From positions 1,054,001 through 1,118,000 of the forward strand of contig JAFBJZ010000771.1 of the NCBI GenBank assembly GCA_016785225.1: a stretch of 64,000 nt of DNA, given 5' to 3'. Source of the DNA: Psettodes erumei (Eukaryota; Chordata; Actinopteri; Pleuronectiformes; Psettodidae). Below are positions 13,905-26,623 of this stretch, in pieces (position 1 is the stretch's first letter; every line of letters begins with the position of its first letter). Both the position numbers and the translations under genes were made by a program. Under the pieces are notes generated by a model. The model was not told where the DNA came from and did no database searches. It saw only the letters and a list, made by a program, of their open reading frames with translations.

Positions 13905-14225
13905 TCAGTGTTGTGTATTCAGTTTTTCCTCCAAAAATATTGATCAAATTTGTGGTCATAAGTCAAAGGCAGATGCCATTATTATGCCACAAAACACATT
14001 TTTGTCCATAACGCAAGAATTAATGTGCTAATTATGGCACAATTTAACACAAATATCTAAAAAAAAATAAATAAAATGATGACATTTTATATCCAGAAGG
14101 TCAAAGGTCAACCTCACTGTGACATAACAGTTAACTCGTTAGTGGCCATTATTCAATGCCACATCACAGACCAAAACATAGTCCACATTTGGTTGGAGAC
14201 TGAATCTGTGATACTGTTCTTGTTA
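13905..14225 (+). repeat. Probable teleost dispersed repeat
   Basis: Sequence running from tttttcctccaaaaatattg to aaggtcaaaggtcaacctca and ctgtgacataac has the style of a fish repeat family in which 'aaggtcaaggtcactgtgacctca' recurs. The assignment is from memory and the boundaries are approximate. Confidence 0.4.
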
Positions 14226-14559
14226 CCCACCTTGAAAATAATATATAAATAATATATAATAATATAACATTAAAGATTGCATTTCCTGTTTCTTAGAACC
14301 GGAGATCATCTCAGAACTACTAAATGAGGACTGATGTAGATGGTTTGATATGGTCTGAAAGTAACTGAAGGATTTCCAAAAATGAATCCATTCTTAACTG
14401 AGTTCTTTGCAGGGTGGGTCAGGAATGATGTCACCTCCGATGTATTTGCTCATGCTTCCTCCCAAAAGCTGTTGGTCAGAGAACAAAAATGTTCTGTAAC
14501 ATTCCAGAGGATCACAAGACTCTAGTTAGTCACGTTTTCATCAGACCCATGTTGATCTG

Positions 14560-14777
14560 AATGGATGACTCTTGTGTTTTACACACTGCTCTGTGTCATG
14601 CGTACTATTACTACTGTACTGCTCCTATGGCCACAATTAGGATGAGTGATCCTTTTGTCTGTTCTGTGATTCTATTTTCTCTTGTCTGTATGTTTTTACA
14701 TTTATGTATTATGTTCTTGTTTGTAATGCACCATGTTTTTTCTAAGTGTGCTGCAGAAATAAATTTGACTTGACTTT
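14560..14777 (+). repeat. Possible LINE 3' end (AATAAATTTGACTTGAC tail)
   Basis: A non-coding stretch ends in ctgcagaaataaatttgact followed by tgacttt, a polyadenylation-like signal merged with a short tandem TTGAC tail. This is typical of decayed L2/Rex-type LINE 3' ends. No reverse-transcriptase motif is present. Confidence 0.35.
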
Positions 14778-16536
14778 AAAGTATTGCTGCATATTGCCCA
14801 AGGTCTGTGAGGACTCACTGTACCATCCTTTAGGAAACTTTGTCGTTTGCTGGCCAAGCTAAACTCTAATCCTGTGTACGCTTCTGACAGTGTGTCATCA
14901 TTTACAGCACTGACAGCCCAACCATTTACATTTGTCTCATCCAGAGGAGCTTTTTCCATTTTACTGGCATCAGTGCACCTGGGGCCAAGCATTCTCCCTT
15001 GCTTAACTCTTACAAGCTGCAAGGCTATGTGAAGGGAGTCAAGACAAGGTCAATCCAGCTTCCGAAGTCACGCTTCTACAGCACCATACGCTTTGAGACT
15101 TTGCCACTTTATGCAGGTTTCGCCACAGTAAAATGAGAGTGCTAATCTGAAGCCTTGAAGCAGTGCGCTTAGTGATGAATAGGGATTATGGCGCTTCTTT
15201 AAATTCTGCAGCAGCCGTGTCTGTCTCATGTGCCTGTGTTGTATCATCCTGCTGATTTGCATTCTGATGCTCGTCAGCAGCACAAAGCTGCAGTTTATCC
15301 CTCACGGCAAGCAAACATCAGCAGACTGATGAGCTATTTGACCACCACTATGAAGAAGTAATTGTCTTGAAGGCTCATCCCCAAAGGCTGTCCTATTTTT
15401 TCGTGAGTTACTCCTAAATTCATTGCAACAGTGAGGTCATGAAACAAAATGTTTTCCAATAAGTTTTTATTCCTGATTCACTATGTGTGTGTTTGTGTGT
15501 GTGCGTGCGATTTTAGTCCCCTCGTATTGATCTACAGGGCCATGAGGTGGCTTGCAATTTGGAGCGCCCTCCAGAATAACAATGATAGCGGGATGAAGGG
15601 GCAACATGGAGGCTCTCTTTCTTTTGGAGAGAAGCTATAAGCATCAGCAGGGTCCTAAGTTCTTATATAGACAGTGGTTGGGAGGGACAGTGCACAGATG
15701 TGCTATCCCAGATGAAGTGGGGAATTTAGGCCAGGCAGGGGTGTGAATATCACTGAACATTTGTCCATGCACCCGAGCACACATGCGCACACAAACACAC
15801 ACACAAACCCACATAAACAGCTGGAGTGCTAAGAGCGGCAGCTGTGCGCTTCATCCTCTCCAGGTCATTCACTGCTTCGTCATGGCTAGCGTGAACTGGA
15901 TATGGTGCTTCTGTGGCATTATTCACTTTTGTCCTTGTCAATCGATTGGTAATTTTCTTCGAGAGGTAGGTGCCGGTTTTTGTCTCAGGGATTTTTTTTT
16001 TAATGAACAAGGAGGAGTCAAGGTCATCCGCAGGCCAAAACACACTCCTGCAAATTCTCCGCAGCTTGTGTTACTCTCCTTTTTTATCAGACAGAATGTA
16101 TTTCACAACTTTGTGTGTCCATGCCCATGCAGCGTGTACAGCCAATTATACCATGCAGGCAGCGTGAGGTAGGATTGAGTGTGGAAACGCTGGGCCCATT
16201 TTAATAACCACCTGGGGGGGGACCCTTCATCTCTGCTCTTACTCTGGGCTTTTCTAGTCCAAGCCTAACTGCAATAATGATCTCCAAATTCTGTGGCAGT
16301 TTCTGCCTCCTGACCTTGTTTACGGAACACAAAGTTGATGTGAACTCAGTGAGGAGCTTCCTGCTCCTGCAGTACATCTGCTGTTCATGTGAAATGATCT
16401 TATTCCACTCGTGTGTGTTTCATTTCATCTGATGCGTTCCAGGAATCCTGATTTTTGTCTTACATTTCTTTAGAGGGAGCTTCAAAGTGACAAAACAACT
16501 TCATTTTTCCATAATATTTTACAGTCTCATAGAAAA

Positions 16537-16740
16537 ACTCAGTGGCCACTTCATTAGGTACACCTATACACTGTTATACAATTCAACACAGGAAAACAAC
16601 ATCTCTACCGTGAATTTGACTTCTACAAAGACGTTTCAGTTTTTGTTGTCTTGTTATAATGTTAATTAAAGAGGTTGTGGGTGGTAATGTTATACTGGAT
16701 TGCATCAAAATTTAGTGTACACATGTACACTGTAATAAAT
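16537..16740 (+). repeat. Dispersed repeat with CTCAGTGGCCACTTCATTAG end
   Basis: The segment ctcagtggccacttcattag followed by gtacacct matches, from memory, the terminal sequence of a widespread fish DNA transposon/repeat family. The following 160 bases carry no transposase motif, so this is an end fragment or a non-autonomous relative. Confidence 0.5.
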
Positions 16741-18699
16741 TCTGACGAGATTCTAAACTCAATTAACTCAAACTTAACGAAAAACACATATTTACATAGG
16801 TCATTGAGAAAATATTAGTTGATTCTGTGAAGCACCAGCGGGTGTTTTCCAGGTTCCATGCTTAGGGGGGCACTAATGGCTCCATTATAACTTGACGCAC
16901 CAGAAAGATGCAAACACAATGAGAGTTATTCTTTATTCCCAGTGCTTTCAAAAAGTAGTTTACAAGAGGAAAGGAGTCAAGCATACAGACTAAATGGTTG
17001 GTTTGGCAAATGTAGACCTGGTTAACTGCCCCACCTCTACAGCGAGCACCACATCTCTGAGCTGTATGAGAATGAAATTTTTCTGCTTTGACATGTCAAA
17101 ATCTCAGCTGTGATATTATTGTTACAACTGTTAACATTTCAGTCCTGGTTGATTTAGCATATACGTGGTTATTGGTGGTAACCCCAAGCATGTTTTCATC
17201 AGAAAGCTGTTGGAAATGGCTTGTATTGCAGCATACACAGTTTGAGCAGCTGCTCTGTAACAAATGTGGCAGAGGAAGAGCAACCCCTCTATCTGTTTAC
17301 AGTACAGTCAAACACACAGTGTGGAGTCACATTGTTTTAGTAAGAAATTCAATCGTTTCCATCCTGCTGTGAGCATCTGCAATCTGATCTCAAGCTTTTA
17401 CCAATATAATAAAATTACAAACTGGAGTACAGACTCTACATAGCATCTAAAATAGGGTTTAATGGATGACACACAAGGATTACAATTTATTAACCCATAT
17501 GCATGTAATTTGACCATATCACTACATTAAATGGAAAAGATTATACAATTTCTCCTGTAATGTGGCTTTGCATGTTTGGCACTTTAAGAATCTTTTCAGT
17601 CTCCACTTGGAAAAACAAAGGATGGTTTAGTGTAAAACTCTGAGGAGCACGTGTTTGGACCCACAGGTGGATTTGACAGGCTATAATAACATTGGATTTA
17701 TCCAGGTCTGAGAAATTCATCAGTTTTTTGAGGTCATGGATGTGGATCAGGAGTTAGCTTCCGCGATCACATCATTCAGCTGAATGAATCCTATTATGAG
17801 GTCTGTTTGCAGAGGAAAGAGAGAAGCCACTCCGTGTCCTCGAAACAATGGTTTGTCATTGCAAAAAGAAAATATGATTTCTTTAATATTTATATTACAG
17901 TGTTATAATTCACCATGCATTCATCACACAATCTGACATGCTTGAAAATTGATAATATACACTCTGACACAGATTACTACTAAGCATTTATTATTCGCTC
18001 AGTGTGACGGGCAAAGAACCTGCAATGTTGTGTAGGCACCATGAGCCAGTCTTCCTAAAGGGGGTTGTAACAGTTTATCATCCTTTTTTTACTATTAAAA
18101 ATGCATAAAACGAGAAGTTCTATATTTACCATTTTTATGAGAAAGTCTTTGAGAGAAAATTTTTTTCAGTATCTGCAATGACTTAATGAAAAAGAAACAT
18201 TAAAATACATTTTATTTGAAGATAATTTAACGGATTTCACAGTCAGATTTGGGCACTTGCTTTACACATACTGAAAACTACTGGCAGGGGGTTGAGCAGT
18301 ATGTAAAACAAATTATTTTATATGTCTATGTATACAGAAAACGTGGACACATAACAGACACATTGTTAGTTGTTTCATTTTCCTAAGAGCAAACTAAAAA
18401 AAATGTATTTTACTCCCTGGTCTGCCTCCATATGAACTTTTCTGTCTTGCTCCCATTTTTATTCTCTGCTCATCACACATCCAGGCAAACTAGGCAATGT
18501 CTGTCTACCCTGTCTCACCTCTTACCCCCTGATAACCCACCCCCAACCCCAAGTCAGCCCAGTGGGATGTATGCAGTGTGTGTGTGTATGTACTTTATCT
18601 GCTTCCTGACCAGAGTTGGCAGAGCATTTTGTGTGTAACACTGAATAATGAATGACCTTCAGCTGCCCCCCACCCCATCTTCTACTATTCTGAACCACG

Positions 18700-18905
18700 C
18701 TTGCGCACATTTAAACTGTGTGTGTGTGTGGTGTCCAGCAGTTACTCATGTTGTGGGGACCTACATCCTATAGGAAGACGTGTCTTCCCCATGGTGACAA
18801 AAAGCAAGCTCCCAAAATGCAAACGATCAAGTATTAAGGTGATGACATGTCTTATGGTTTGGTTAAGGTTTGAGGTCAGAAGTGGTGTTTATGGTTAAGG
18901 CCAGG
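18700..18905 (+). repeat. GT-rich tract plus 'ttgtggggacctacatcc' dispersed repeat
   Basis: A short GT run (18716-18730) is followed by ttgtggggacctacatccta, cgtgtcttccccatggtgac and a ggttaaggtttgagg tail. This is a repeat type frequent in fish genomes next to GT microsatellites. Confidence 0.5.
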
Positions 18906-21682
18906 AAATGAAAGTAAGTCAAGGCAATGTCCTCTGCCACAGCTGTGGCTTGGAAATCATCTCTGATTTAAATCCAATCTGAGCCATTTTATTGTGAATT
19001 TCACACCTTCCTGCCTTTGCTGAACACAACAGGCATGGTATGGTTCCTGTAGTGACAAGCCTTTCAGTCAAGGTCACCCATGACTGAGAGATTCACCAAC
19101 ATTCTTCTAGCAAGGATGTGAACAAAGGAAAAGTCTCCTCCATCTGATGAGTTGTATTTCGTAGCGTGACAGACAAATGATTGGAGAGGCAGCTCCTCTT
19201 CTCTGAAGCACTGACAATGATGATGAATAGAGGAATTATGGTTATTCTCAAAAAACGTTCACACATACCATGACTCCTGCCACCTTATAATCAGTTACAT
19301 TTGAAATGATTATCATTTGGCTCGCGCTTTTTTTATACCCCTTCTCTCACGTTTTCATCTATTAAGCAGATATGACATTGTTGAAAAATAAAGCCAAACT
19401 CAGGATAATCTACATGTCTTCTCTCAAAGACTGCAAAAGTCCTTCTCATGTCTTGACTTCATTTTTTTTGTTCTTCTTTCCTCACTTTCTCCAAATTTCT
19501 TCCTGATAGGAGATAAGTGGAAATGAGGAGGAAGAGGCAATGGGCTGGCCATAAGTAGGATCATTGTGATATAGCAGCCAGGTGGAGAGGAGCAAAACAG
19601 TTATTTGGTTCAATGAAAATCTATTACTAAAAAGCCATGGTAAAATGCTCAAATTTGATCTCTCTCCTTTGCTGTTTTTTATTATTTTTTAACAGAAATG
19701 CTGTTTTCATGTTTCATTTTTTTCTTTTTTTTAAGGTCCCCTTTAATTACACTTTGTCTCTTCCTTCAGGTGTTTCACATTAAAAGCCTACTTTTAATAC
19801 TTTTAAAGGCTAGCATGATGCTTTTGAGCTTTTAGTATTATTGTGAAACATCTGTGCAGAAAATATTGAGCATTATATTTAGTAGCTCTACAGTGAAAAA
19901 AGCAAAGTAGAAATGACTGCTGAACATTTGGTATGAACTAACTCTTGTTGTGTTGTTTGGAGTAGTGCTGTGGAAATGTGGTACATAATTTATCATCGAG
20001 GAATTGTTGAGTTTGCATTAAAAGCAAGGGAGCAGGTCAGAGAACAGAAAGGCTTCCTACTGAAAGTAAAATGTATTTCTAACTGAGGGTAATTATAGGT
20101 CTGTCTGTAAGAAAGTTTCAAGTAAGGCCAAATATGAGGTCAATGAATTTTAAAACTTGTGGTAATATCCTGTATACAAGAAGTCCTGGTCCTGGTCCTA
20201 CAGTTCCTCCCATCTTATGACAGTCGAGAATAAGGACAGTAAATATGACTTTATAAAAATAGTACAAAATACAATAAATCACACTGCTTATCTCTAGGCA
20301 AGTGGAAATTACAGGTTAGAATGCAACACGCAACATACATTCAAAAGCAGCAGGCGGATGATAATTAATAATCAATATTCTAGATAATGTATGACTGGTT
20401 AAATTGAATTTCAGCAGCCTGATCACATTATGTATTCATTATATATACATACACGGACCATATGGCAGCAAATTAAAGTGAATTAAAATAGACAAAAAGG
20501 TATCTTTGTTATTTCAATTTTTATCCATGTTGTTTCTTGAATAATAGGTTGCTGAAGTGATTGAGTATCAAAGCACAAAATTAAAAATTAAAAACAGTCA
20601 ATCAATCACGTTAGGTCTATAGAAAGATTTTATACTAAATATAATGTATCTCAGAGCTGCATTCATGGAATATGAAGGAAATTGGCTGCACTGTCAGGAA
20701 TGCGGTCAAATTCACTGTCAATGTGAAAGTATTATTATAAATACCATAAATTTCTCAAGTTATGAAACATAGGTTACCATGGTGACAGCCTGTGGGTGCC
20801 GGGAGGCAGGTCTAGGGTCAATAGTTCACTCACTGCCCACATCGTCACCGCATATAATTACCTAAAAAAAAAAAAAAAAGCTGCATCACCCCTGTTTCCT
20901 CAAATTGCACATTGGTAGTTTTTATTTTAAAAAGTAATAAAAAACACATAATTTGATTAAAAGTTTCAACAAATGCTAATCTCAAATGTTTTTTTAAGAG
21001 AGCAGAGAAAAATACTGTCTTGATTATGTGTGATGCGGTGCACATCAGACGCTATGGAGGAGTTTAGAAGTGGTTCTTATTTGCAAGGCAGCTGCTGCTC
21101 TCTCCTGCCATATTTGGAAAAACACACTTTTACAGATTGAGAATGTGTCATTATTGCAGAGTTGATGCATGAGGGTATAATGAACATTTCCATTATCTCG
21201 CCATGTCTTTAGGCATCTTATTGCAACACTGAATGCTTTGGGTTGGCCACAAAACCCAGACTTTCGCATTTCATCCAATGCAGCTCATTCTCAGTTACCT
21301 CAGCTCTGATTCACACACATTCATGCCGAGGTAGCATCACTGTAGCCTCAGCTGCTAGCCGCTGCTGCAGAACACCGTTTGCTTCCTTAAACTCCTCTGG
21401 GCTGTACCATTTTCAGCTGAGCAGGGGTCCTCTAGGGTTTCAGGATGTCCTCACAGGCAGACCTTTTCTCACCCATCTGCTGCATCGCACCCTTTACCAA
21501 ACCCCTGGTGCCCCCACCCCCTCCCCCTTGTCCCTCATGAACCACGAGCTCACAGTCTCTCAGGGGTACTGGCCAGAAGCAAGGCAGCCTCCTAATACCC
21601 TCCGCTGCCTGGGATTTCACTCCCCCCTCTGCTCGTAGTACAATCTCATCATTTCCAGCTTGCGAAGGGAGCGGAAGAGAGG

Positions 21683-21688
21683 GAAGAG

Positions 21689-21741
<53 letters not shown>

Positions 21742-21755
21742 AAGAAAGAGGGAGA
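21683..21755 (+). repeat. Compound (GT)n(GA)n microsatellite
   Basis: GAGAG leads into about 12 GT units and then about 18 GA units. Open frames on either strand here (Ser-Leu-Ser-Leu, His-Thr-His-Thr) are artefacts of it. Confidence 0.95.
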
Positions 21756-22293
21756 TGTTTTGAGCTGGTTTGCAGGGAGAGAGGCTGGCCTGAATGCGTT
21801 CTGTTCGCTCTTCAGAGACATCCAGGTGAGCTGTTTCCTCCTGGAAGGTAAGAGAAAGGCTGAGATTGGTGCTTATTTTCTCCTGCATCCCTTGTCAACC
21901 CCCCCTCCCCAATACACAGACAACTGTCGTCTCTTGCTTCAGATGCATTGCTTCTGTTAGTGTGACTATGAATGGCTGAGCATGAATAGTATTCCCCAGA
22001 CACACCACACACATTTAATATTGTGAGGCAATGTGCAGATGTCGACATATGTGCATTGATTGAGCAGAAATGGGTAGGGTGGCAGTTATTTGCATGCCTT
22101 GTGTTTGTACAAGTGAGTGTGTTGTGTTTTTTTTGTGTTTGGGGTGTGTGTGTGCGTGTGCTTGTGTGTGATGATGAGTTGTCATGCTAGCACGACAGCT
22201 TCAAAGTGGATGGCCCACCTGAGTCTCAGTGCATCTCAATTGGGAGGATGGGATGAGTGACTCCGGGGATAGTAAGGAAGTAGCGGGAAAAAG

Positions 22294-22296
22294 GTC

Positions 22297-22330
<34 letters not shown>

Positions 22331-22333
22331 TGT
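22294..22333 (+). repeat. (GT)n microsatellite
   Basis: About 20 GT units with one TA interruption. A looser GT tract precedes it at 22128-22170. Confidence 0.9.
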
Positions 22334-24464
22334 TAAGCCCTATCTGTATGTTTTCCTACAAAGAGACATTGTTGCCTCCTGCCTGAAACAACAACATCAT
22401 CATCAGTGTCACCCCCCCCACCACCACCCCCCCAACATCTTTCCTAATAGGTAGCATTTCCGTTGTGGTGGTGAAATGGGTGCTGATGTTTACTGGACTA
22501 ATGGATGGGATGCTCTGCTGCAATTCTGCTCACTCCACAATACGTCGTCCCACTTTGGGCAAAGCGCTCGTCTTCTTCCGAGCCCAAAGGAATGGATTGT
22601 GGGCAATGCACAGAGGATGAGGGAGAGATACAGAGACAGGCCACTCACCATCTGTGGCAACGTTTCGAGGACGCATAGCGAGGGCTTTCTGCAGGGCCAT
22701 ATGCAGCTCCTGGGGAGGAAAGCAGACCAGGCTGTTTGGGGAAAAAAGAGTGAGAAAGATTAAGGAAGGATGACTGAAACAGGAGGAGCAGAGTATCAGA
22801 GTGTCGTGTGGTTGACAGAGTATGTGTTGTCAGGACACAGGGCCAAGGGTTCTCTTTACAGAGGAGCATTAAAGGCTGTTTTTGTCTCCAAATCTAAAGT
22901 GGAAGCAACATTACCTTGTTCTTTATTTAGACTGCTTAGTTTTCTTTTATTTGGTCCTACTGGCATATTATCCTATTTTCTGGTGGCTACCATTGAGGCC
23001 TGGCAAGACCCAGTAAGCATGTGTGTGGGACAGATGGCATTTCAAGAAGGCTGTGCAATAGAGAAAGTTAAACTTCTTCACATCAAGGGTCCAGTATACT
23101 TCAAAGGGACAAAGTTTTGCAAAGTCTTGTTCAACCACATTCAAAGGTAACCAGATTCATACCTGTTTACCCGTGTAACGCTGGAGGATGGGACATAAGT
23201 CTGCTGTCATAGTCTCCTCCTGGCAGCTTGTGTTTTTTTGCAAACTTGACATGTTAAGAGTAGAAATTGAGGTAAGGGCTCATACTCAGAGACAGTCTCA
23301 TCTGGAAGGCAGTCGTGATGGCACAGTGTTGAAAGGGCAGGTCAAACCCTGCCATACCTCTGGATGCCTGGCCTGTTGCTGACTAAAGTGGGCATGATAG
23401 TTAGATTTAATTTTGAAATGTTACGCCAACAGAAATGGGGGTTCTGAATGCTGATTTGCGGTTCTTGTATGCCTTGATATGCCTGAATGTCTAAAAATAG
23501 TACCCCGTCATTCACCTGGAAAACATGCTGGCTCTTCTGGAAGACTTTATGAAGTACTTATATACGATCATCATCTTTTGGCACAACAGTGGTGATTTAC
23601 ATGAACATGCATTGTAGGAGTTTAGGACCAGGCTTAGTAATCACTACCTTGTGCAACCAGCCCCTGGAGAACAAGAACCATTTGAGGAACCATGAACCAT
23701 ACATTCAGGAACCAGAGACACTTTTTAGTTGCAACAGCCTCCAGTGCCCAAAATCCCCCAACTCTGGAAGTGGTACTATCTAATGGTGTGGGAGCAGCAG
23801 CAATTAGCAGTTGCAGAAGTGGACATTGCTCATTGGACAAACACAAATCCTGTGGTGGCTACAACATATGTGCAGCTTCATTAACTGAATGAATAAAGCC
23901 ATTGTAGATTGACTTTATAAGGTGGCATACAAGCAGGAAATAGTTAAAAGCAGCAGTTATCTTGGGTTATATTTCAACCGCCATGCATAAGGTATATTTT
24001 GTTTATTTAGTATTGAGGTTACTTCTGATAACTGTACATCAAATAAATCCAAAGAATTAGTGGTGCCTGTGGTGGCTCCTGGAAGGTCAGGACAAAGGGC
24101 AGCCGTCCCGTGCATGACCTGCCCAAAGGCCTGTTACATAAGACACAATGCTTTCATTCAGATGTAGAGATGGAGTAAGTGGCACGTGGTTTGATTCATA
24201 TCAAGTGGCAACAAAATGAAGGTGTTTGCTTAAGTGGCACTCGTGCTAATGAGTCAGCAATGGATGCCCAATTAGACATGAAATTCCTATCCAGTCAACA
24301 TTCAGCCATGTTGTCATGCTGATTTCATGTGGACTTCGCACGTTTGCAGTTCCACTACACAACACGACAAACCAATGGTGGTCAATATACATTTGAATTA
24401 TTGTTTGTTGCTTGTGGTTCTGCTCTGTGGAAAGTACTGTCAGTTGGTCTGCCACGGCTCCAGA

Positions 24465-24601
24465 GTGAAATATCTCAGAAACAGTTGGATCGTGATGACA
24501 TTCATGGTCCCCAGAGGATGAAGCCCTCTGACTTTGTGTTCTCCTGGTTAACATACCTTCACTCATCCTATGAAATATCTCAACATCTATTAGGCAGGTT
24601 T
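24465..24601 (+). repeat. Dispersed repeat (tgaaatatctcag / ccccagaggatgaa family)
   Basis: It contains gtgaaatatctcagaaacag, gacattcatggtccccagag, gatgaagccctctgacttt and a second tgaaatatctcaacatctat block. Related copies lie at 43683-43800 and, more diverged, 59611-59675. I recall the consensus as abundant in percomorph fish. Confidence 0.6.
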
Positions 24602-26560
24602 GAAAAAACGTAGTCCAGACTTTGATGCACTCCACAGCTTGAATGGTAACTAACCAATTTGGCAATTCAATTGCCAGACTAAAAAGTATGTTGACAGTAT
24701 CAGGTAGCTCTTTTATAAGCCTCACCGAGCCGCTATGATGGCTGTAGATATGTTTTAATCTTTAACGTCACATGACGCTGAGTCAATCAAAGCATACTGT
24801 GTGTATTTAAAGGGGAATGTCTATTATCTGTCTATATTACACATTGACACATGTTTATCAGTCATGTGGAATATTGTTGAGCCCTTAAACAGTTGTCTAA
24901 TATTGACCAAAAGCTGTGCCTCTGCTGGGAAAAAAATCCAAAACATTCTTATGATGTCCTCAGTGTTAACTGAATGTAGAAAGCGTTTTTGTAATTGTTT
25001 TACGATTAAGGCAGTGATGAATGGTACTATATGCCTAAGAAAAAATGTCTTTGTCTTTATGTTTCTGTGTTTTTTTCCCATTGGACTACCAGAGAAGTAA
25101 ATACATGGCACTGTAAAGAGAAAACCAGTAATGCTTACATTGTGTCCTGCCTGTAAAGAGATAATCACAGCATATCAGACAATATAAGTAACGAGGACAC
25201 ATTTTGATCATTTTCCAGCATAATAATGTCTCGAGAAGCTGGAATAAATCCTCAGAGTATGACTTGTCTTATGGGAGACCGAATGAGAAAATTGCCACCA
25301 GCACTTTTGCATGATAAAGTGGAAAGTTGCTCTGCTCGGTGAAGTATTTCCACTGTATTGCTGTGTTCCTGGCTCAGGTTTCACAGCTGTACGTGACAGT
25401 GGTGTTGAAGATGAGCAAGGGGTGGTAAGGAGAGAAGTCGGCGGGGTGGAGTCTGGCTACGCCACAGCCATTCTCCTGAGTGACTGTGTGCTCCCCTGAA
25501 GCCGGAACTGCTGGGAAGGCAGCCAACTTAGTCATTTATATGCCTGTGTTTTCTCTTCTCTTGCATCTCAATCACAGGCAATGGCTGGCTTTACTAATCA
25601 GGGGTTAGAAGGTCTGGCATGAGAACATTTCCTTCTCAAACAAGTCTGTGTGACCTGAAATATCCTTCAGGAGATTCCTCTAAATGAAGAAGACTGGTCA
25701 CCATGTTTGAACTGTGAAGCCTCTTTGACAATGGAGGTACAAATACATATTGGAATGACTTGCCGAGCAGTGACACCATAATTAATACGTTACAGGGTGC
25801 ATGAAACCCACTGAGTCATGGTCCAATTTGTCATCATCACGAAACAAAACAACAGTCTGCTTTTTCAGGATGGTGCAGAACTCAATTCAAAATCTGAAAA
25901 AAATTTAATTTCACCACTGAGATCCTAGGCTTTAGACAAACAAACCATTTTGATGTCCTGCTCGTGGACAAAAATCTGAGGGGAAACACTTGCTCCATCA
26001 ACCTAAAAATAAGAGGATCTCCCCTAAGCCATGACAGATAAACACCTAGCCAAACTGGAAAATCTGTCTTCACAAACTTTTTGGGGGGAACTTCATTTTA
26101 TTATACAGTATTTTTCCTCATACAAGCAACAAGTAATATGGCCTAATGCTAGTGTGAAGGTGACTAAAGCTGCAGCTTCTCTAATGGTCACTGAATGCTG
26201 GCTGTAAGCAAACTGTGATTGTTTTGTGATGTTGATTTGAAAATATTACCGACCAATCAGTTTTTCTCAGGGATTTGTGCTGTTTTCTGCAGTAGTGATG
26301 TAGGTGCAGTCTGTAATGAAGAGCCTCTATCCAGGATATTGTCTATGTTTGAATTGGATTTCAAAAAATATATGAAAACTCACAACTGAATAAATCCTAT
26401 TCATGAATACTTGCTTGGAGACACAATTCATCATGAAAATCAGTTGTTGTTTGTGGTTTCCTAAAACCGAAAGGCCAAGGAATAGAACCGGTAGATAAGT
26501 ATTATCTGATCAGGTTCAAAGACATAAGTGTTTACAGCATCCAATGTAACATTTTTTTTC

Positions 26561-26623
26561 CCCACTGGTCAACTTTGCCAGTGGGTCAGAGTTGTACTGG
26601 CCACTTGTATATTTCAAGTGGCC
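26561..26623 (+). repeat. Two adjacent perfect short hairpins
   Basis: CCCACTGG (26561-26568) pairs with CCAGTGGG (26578-26585) across a 9-nt loop. GGCCACTTG (26599-26607) pairs with CAAGTGGCC (26615-26623) across the loop TATATTT. The two stems, 8 and 9 bp, are perfect and separated by 13 bases. Function is unknown; see findings. Confidence 0.75.

Noticed and set aside
21774..21847. Possible exon between a TTTGCAG acceptor and a GTAAGAG donor after the GT/GA tract
   Set aside because: No peptide similarity, and the neighbouring exons join without it. Such pseudo-exons are frequent in long introns.
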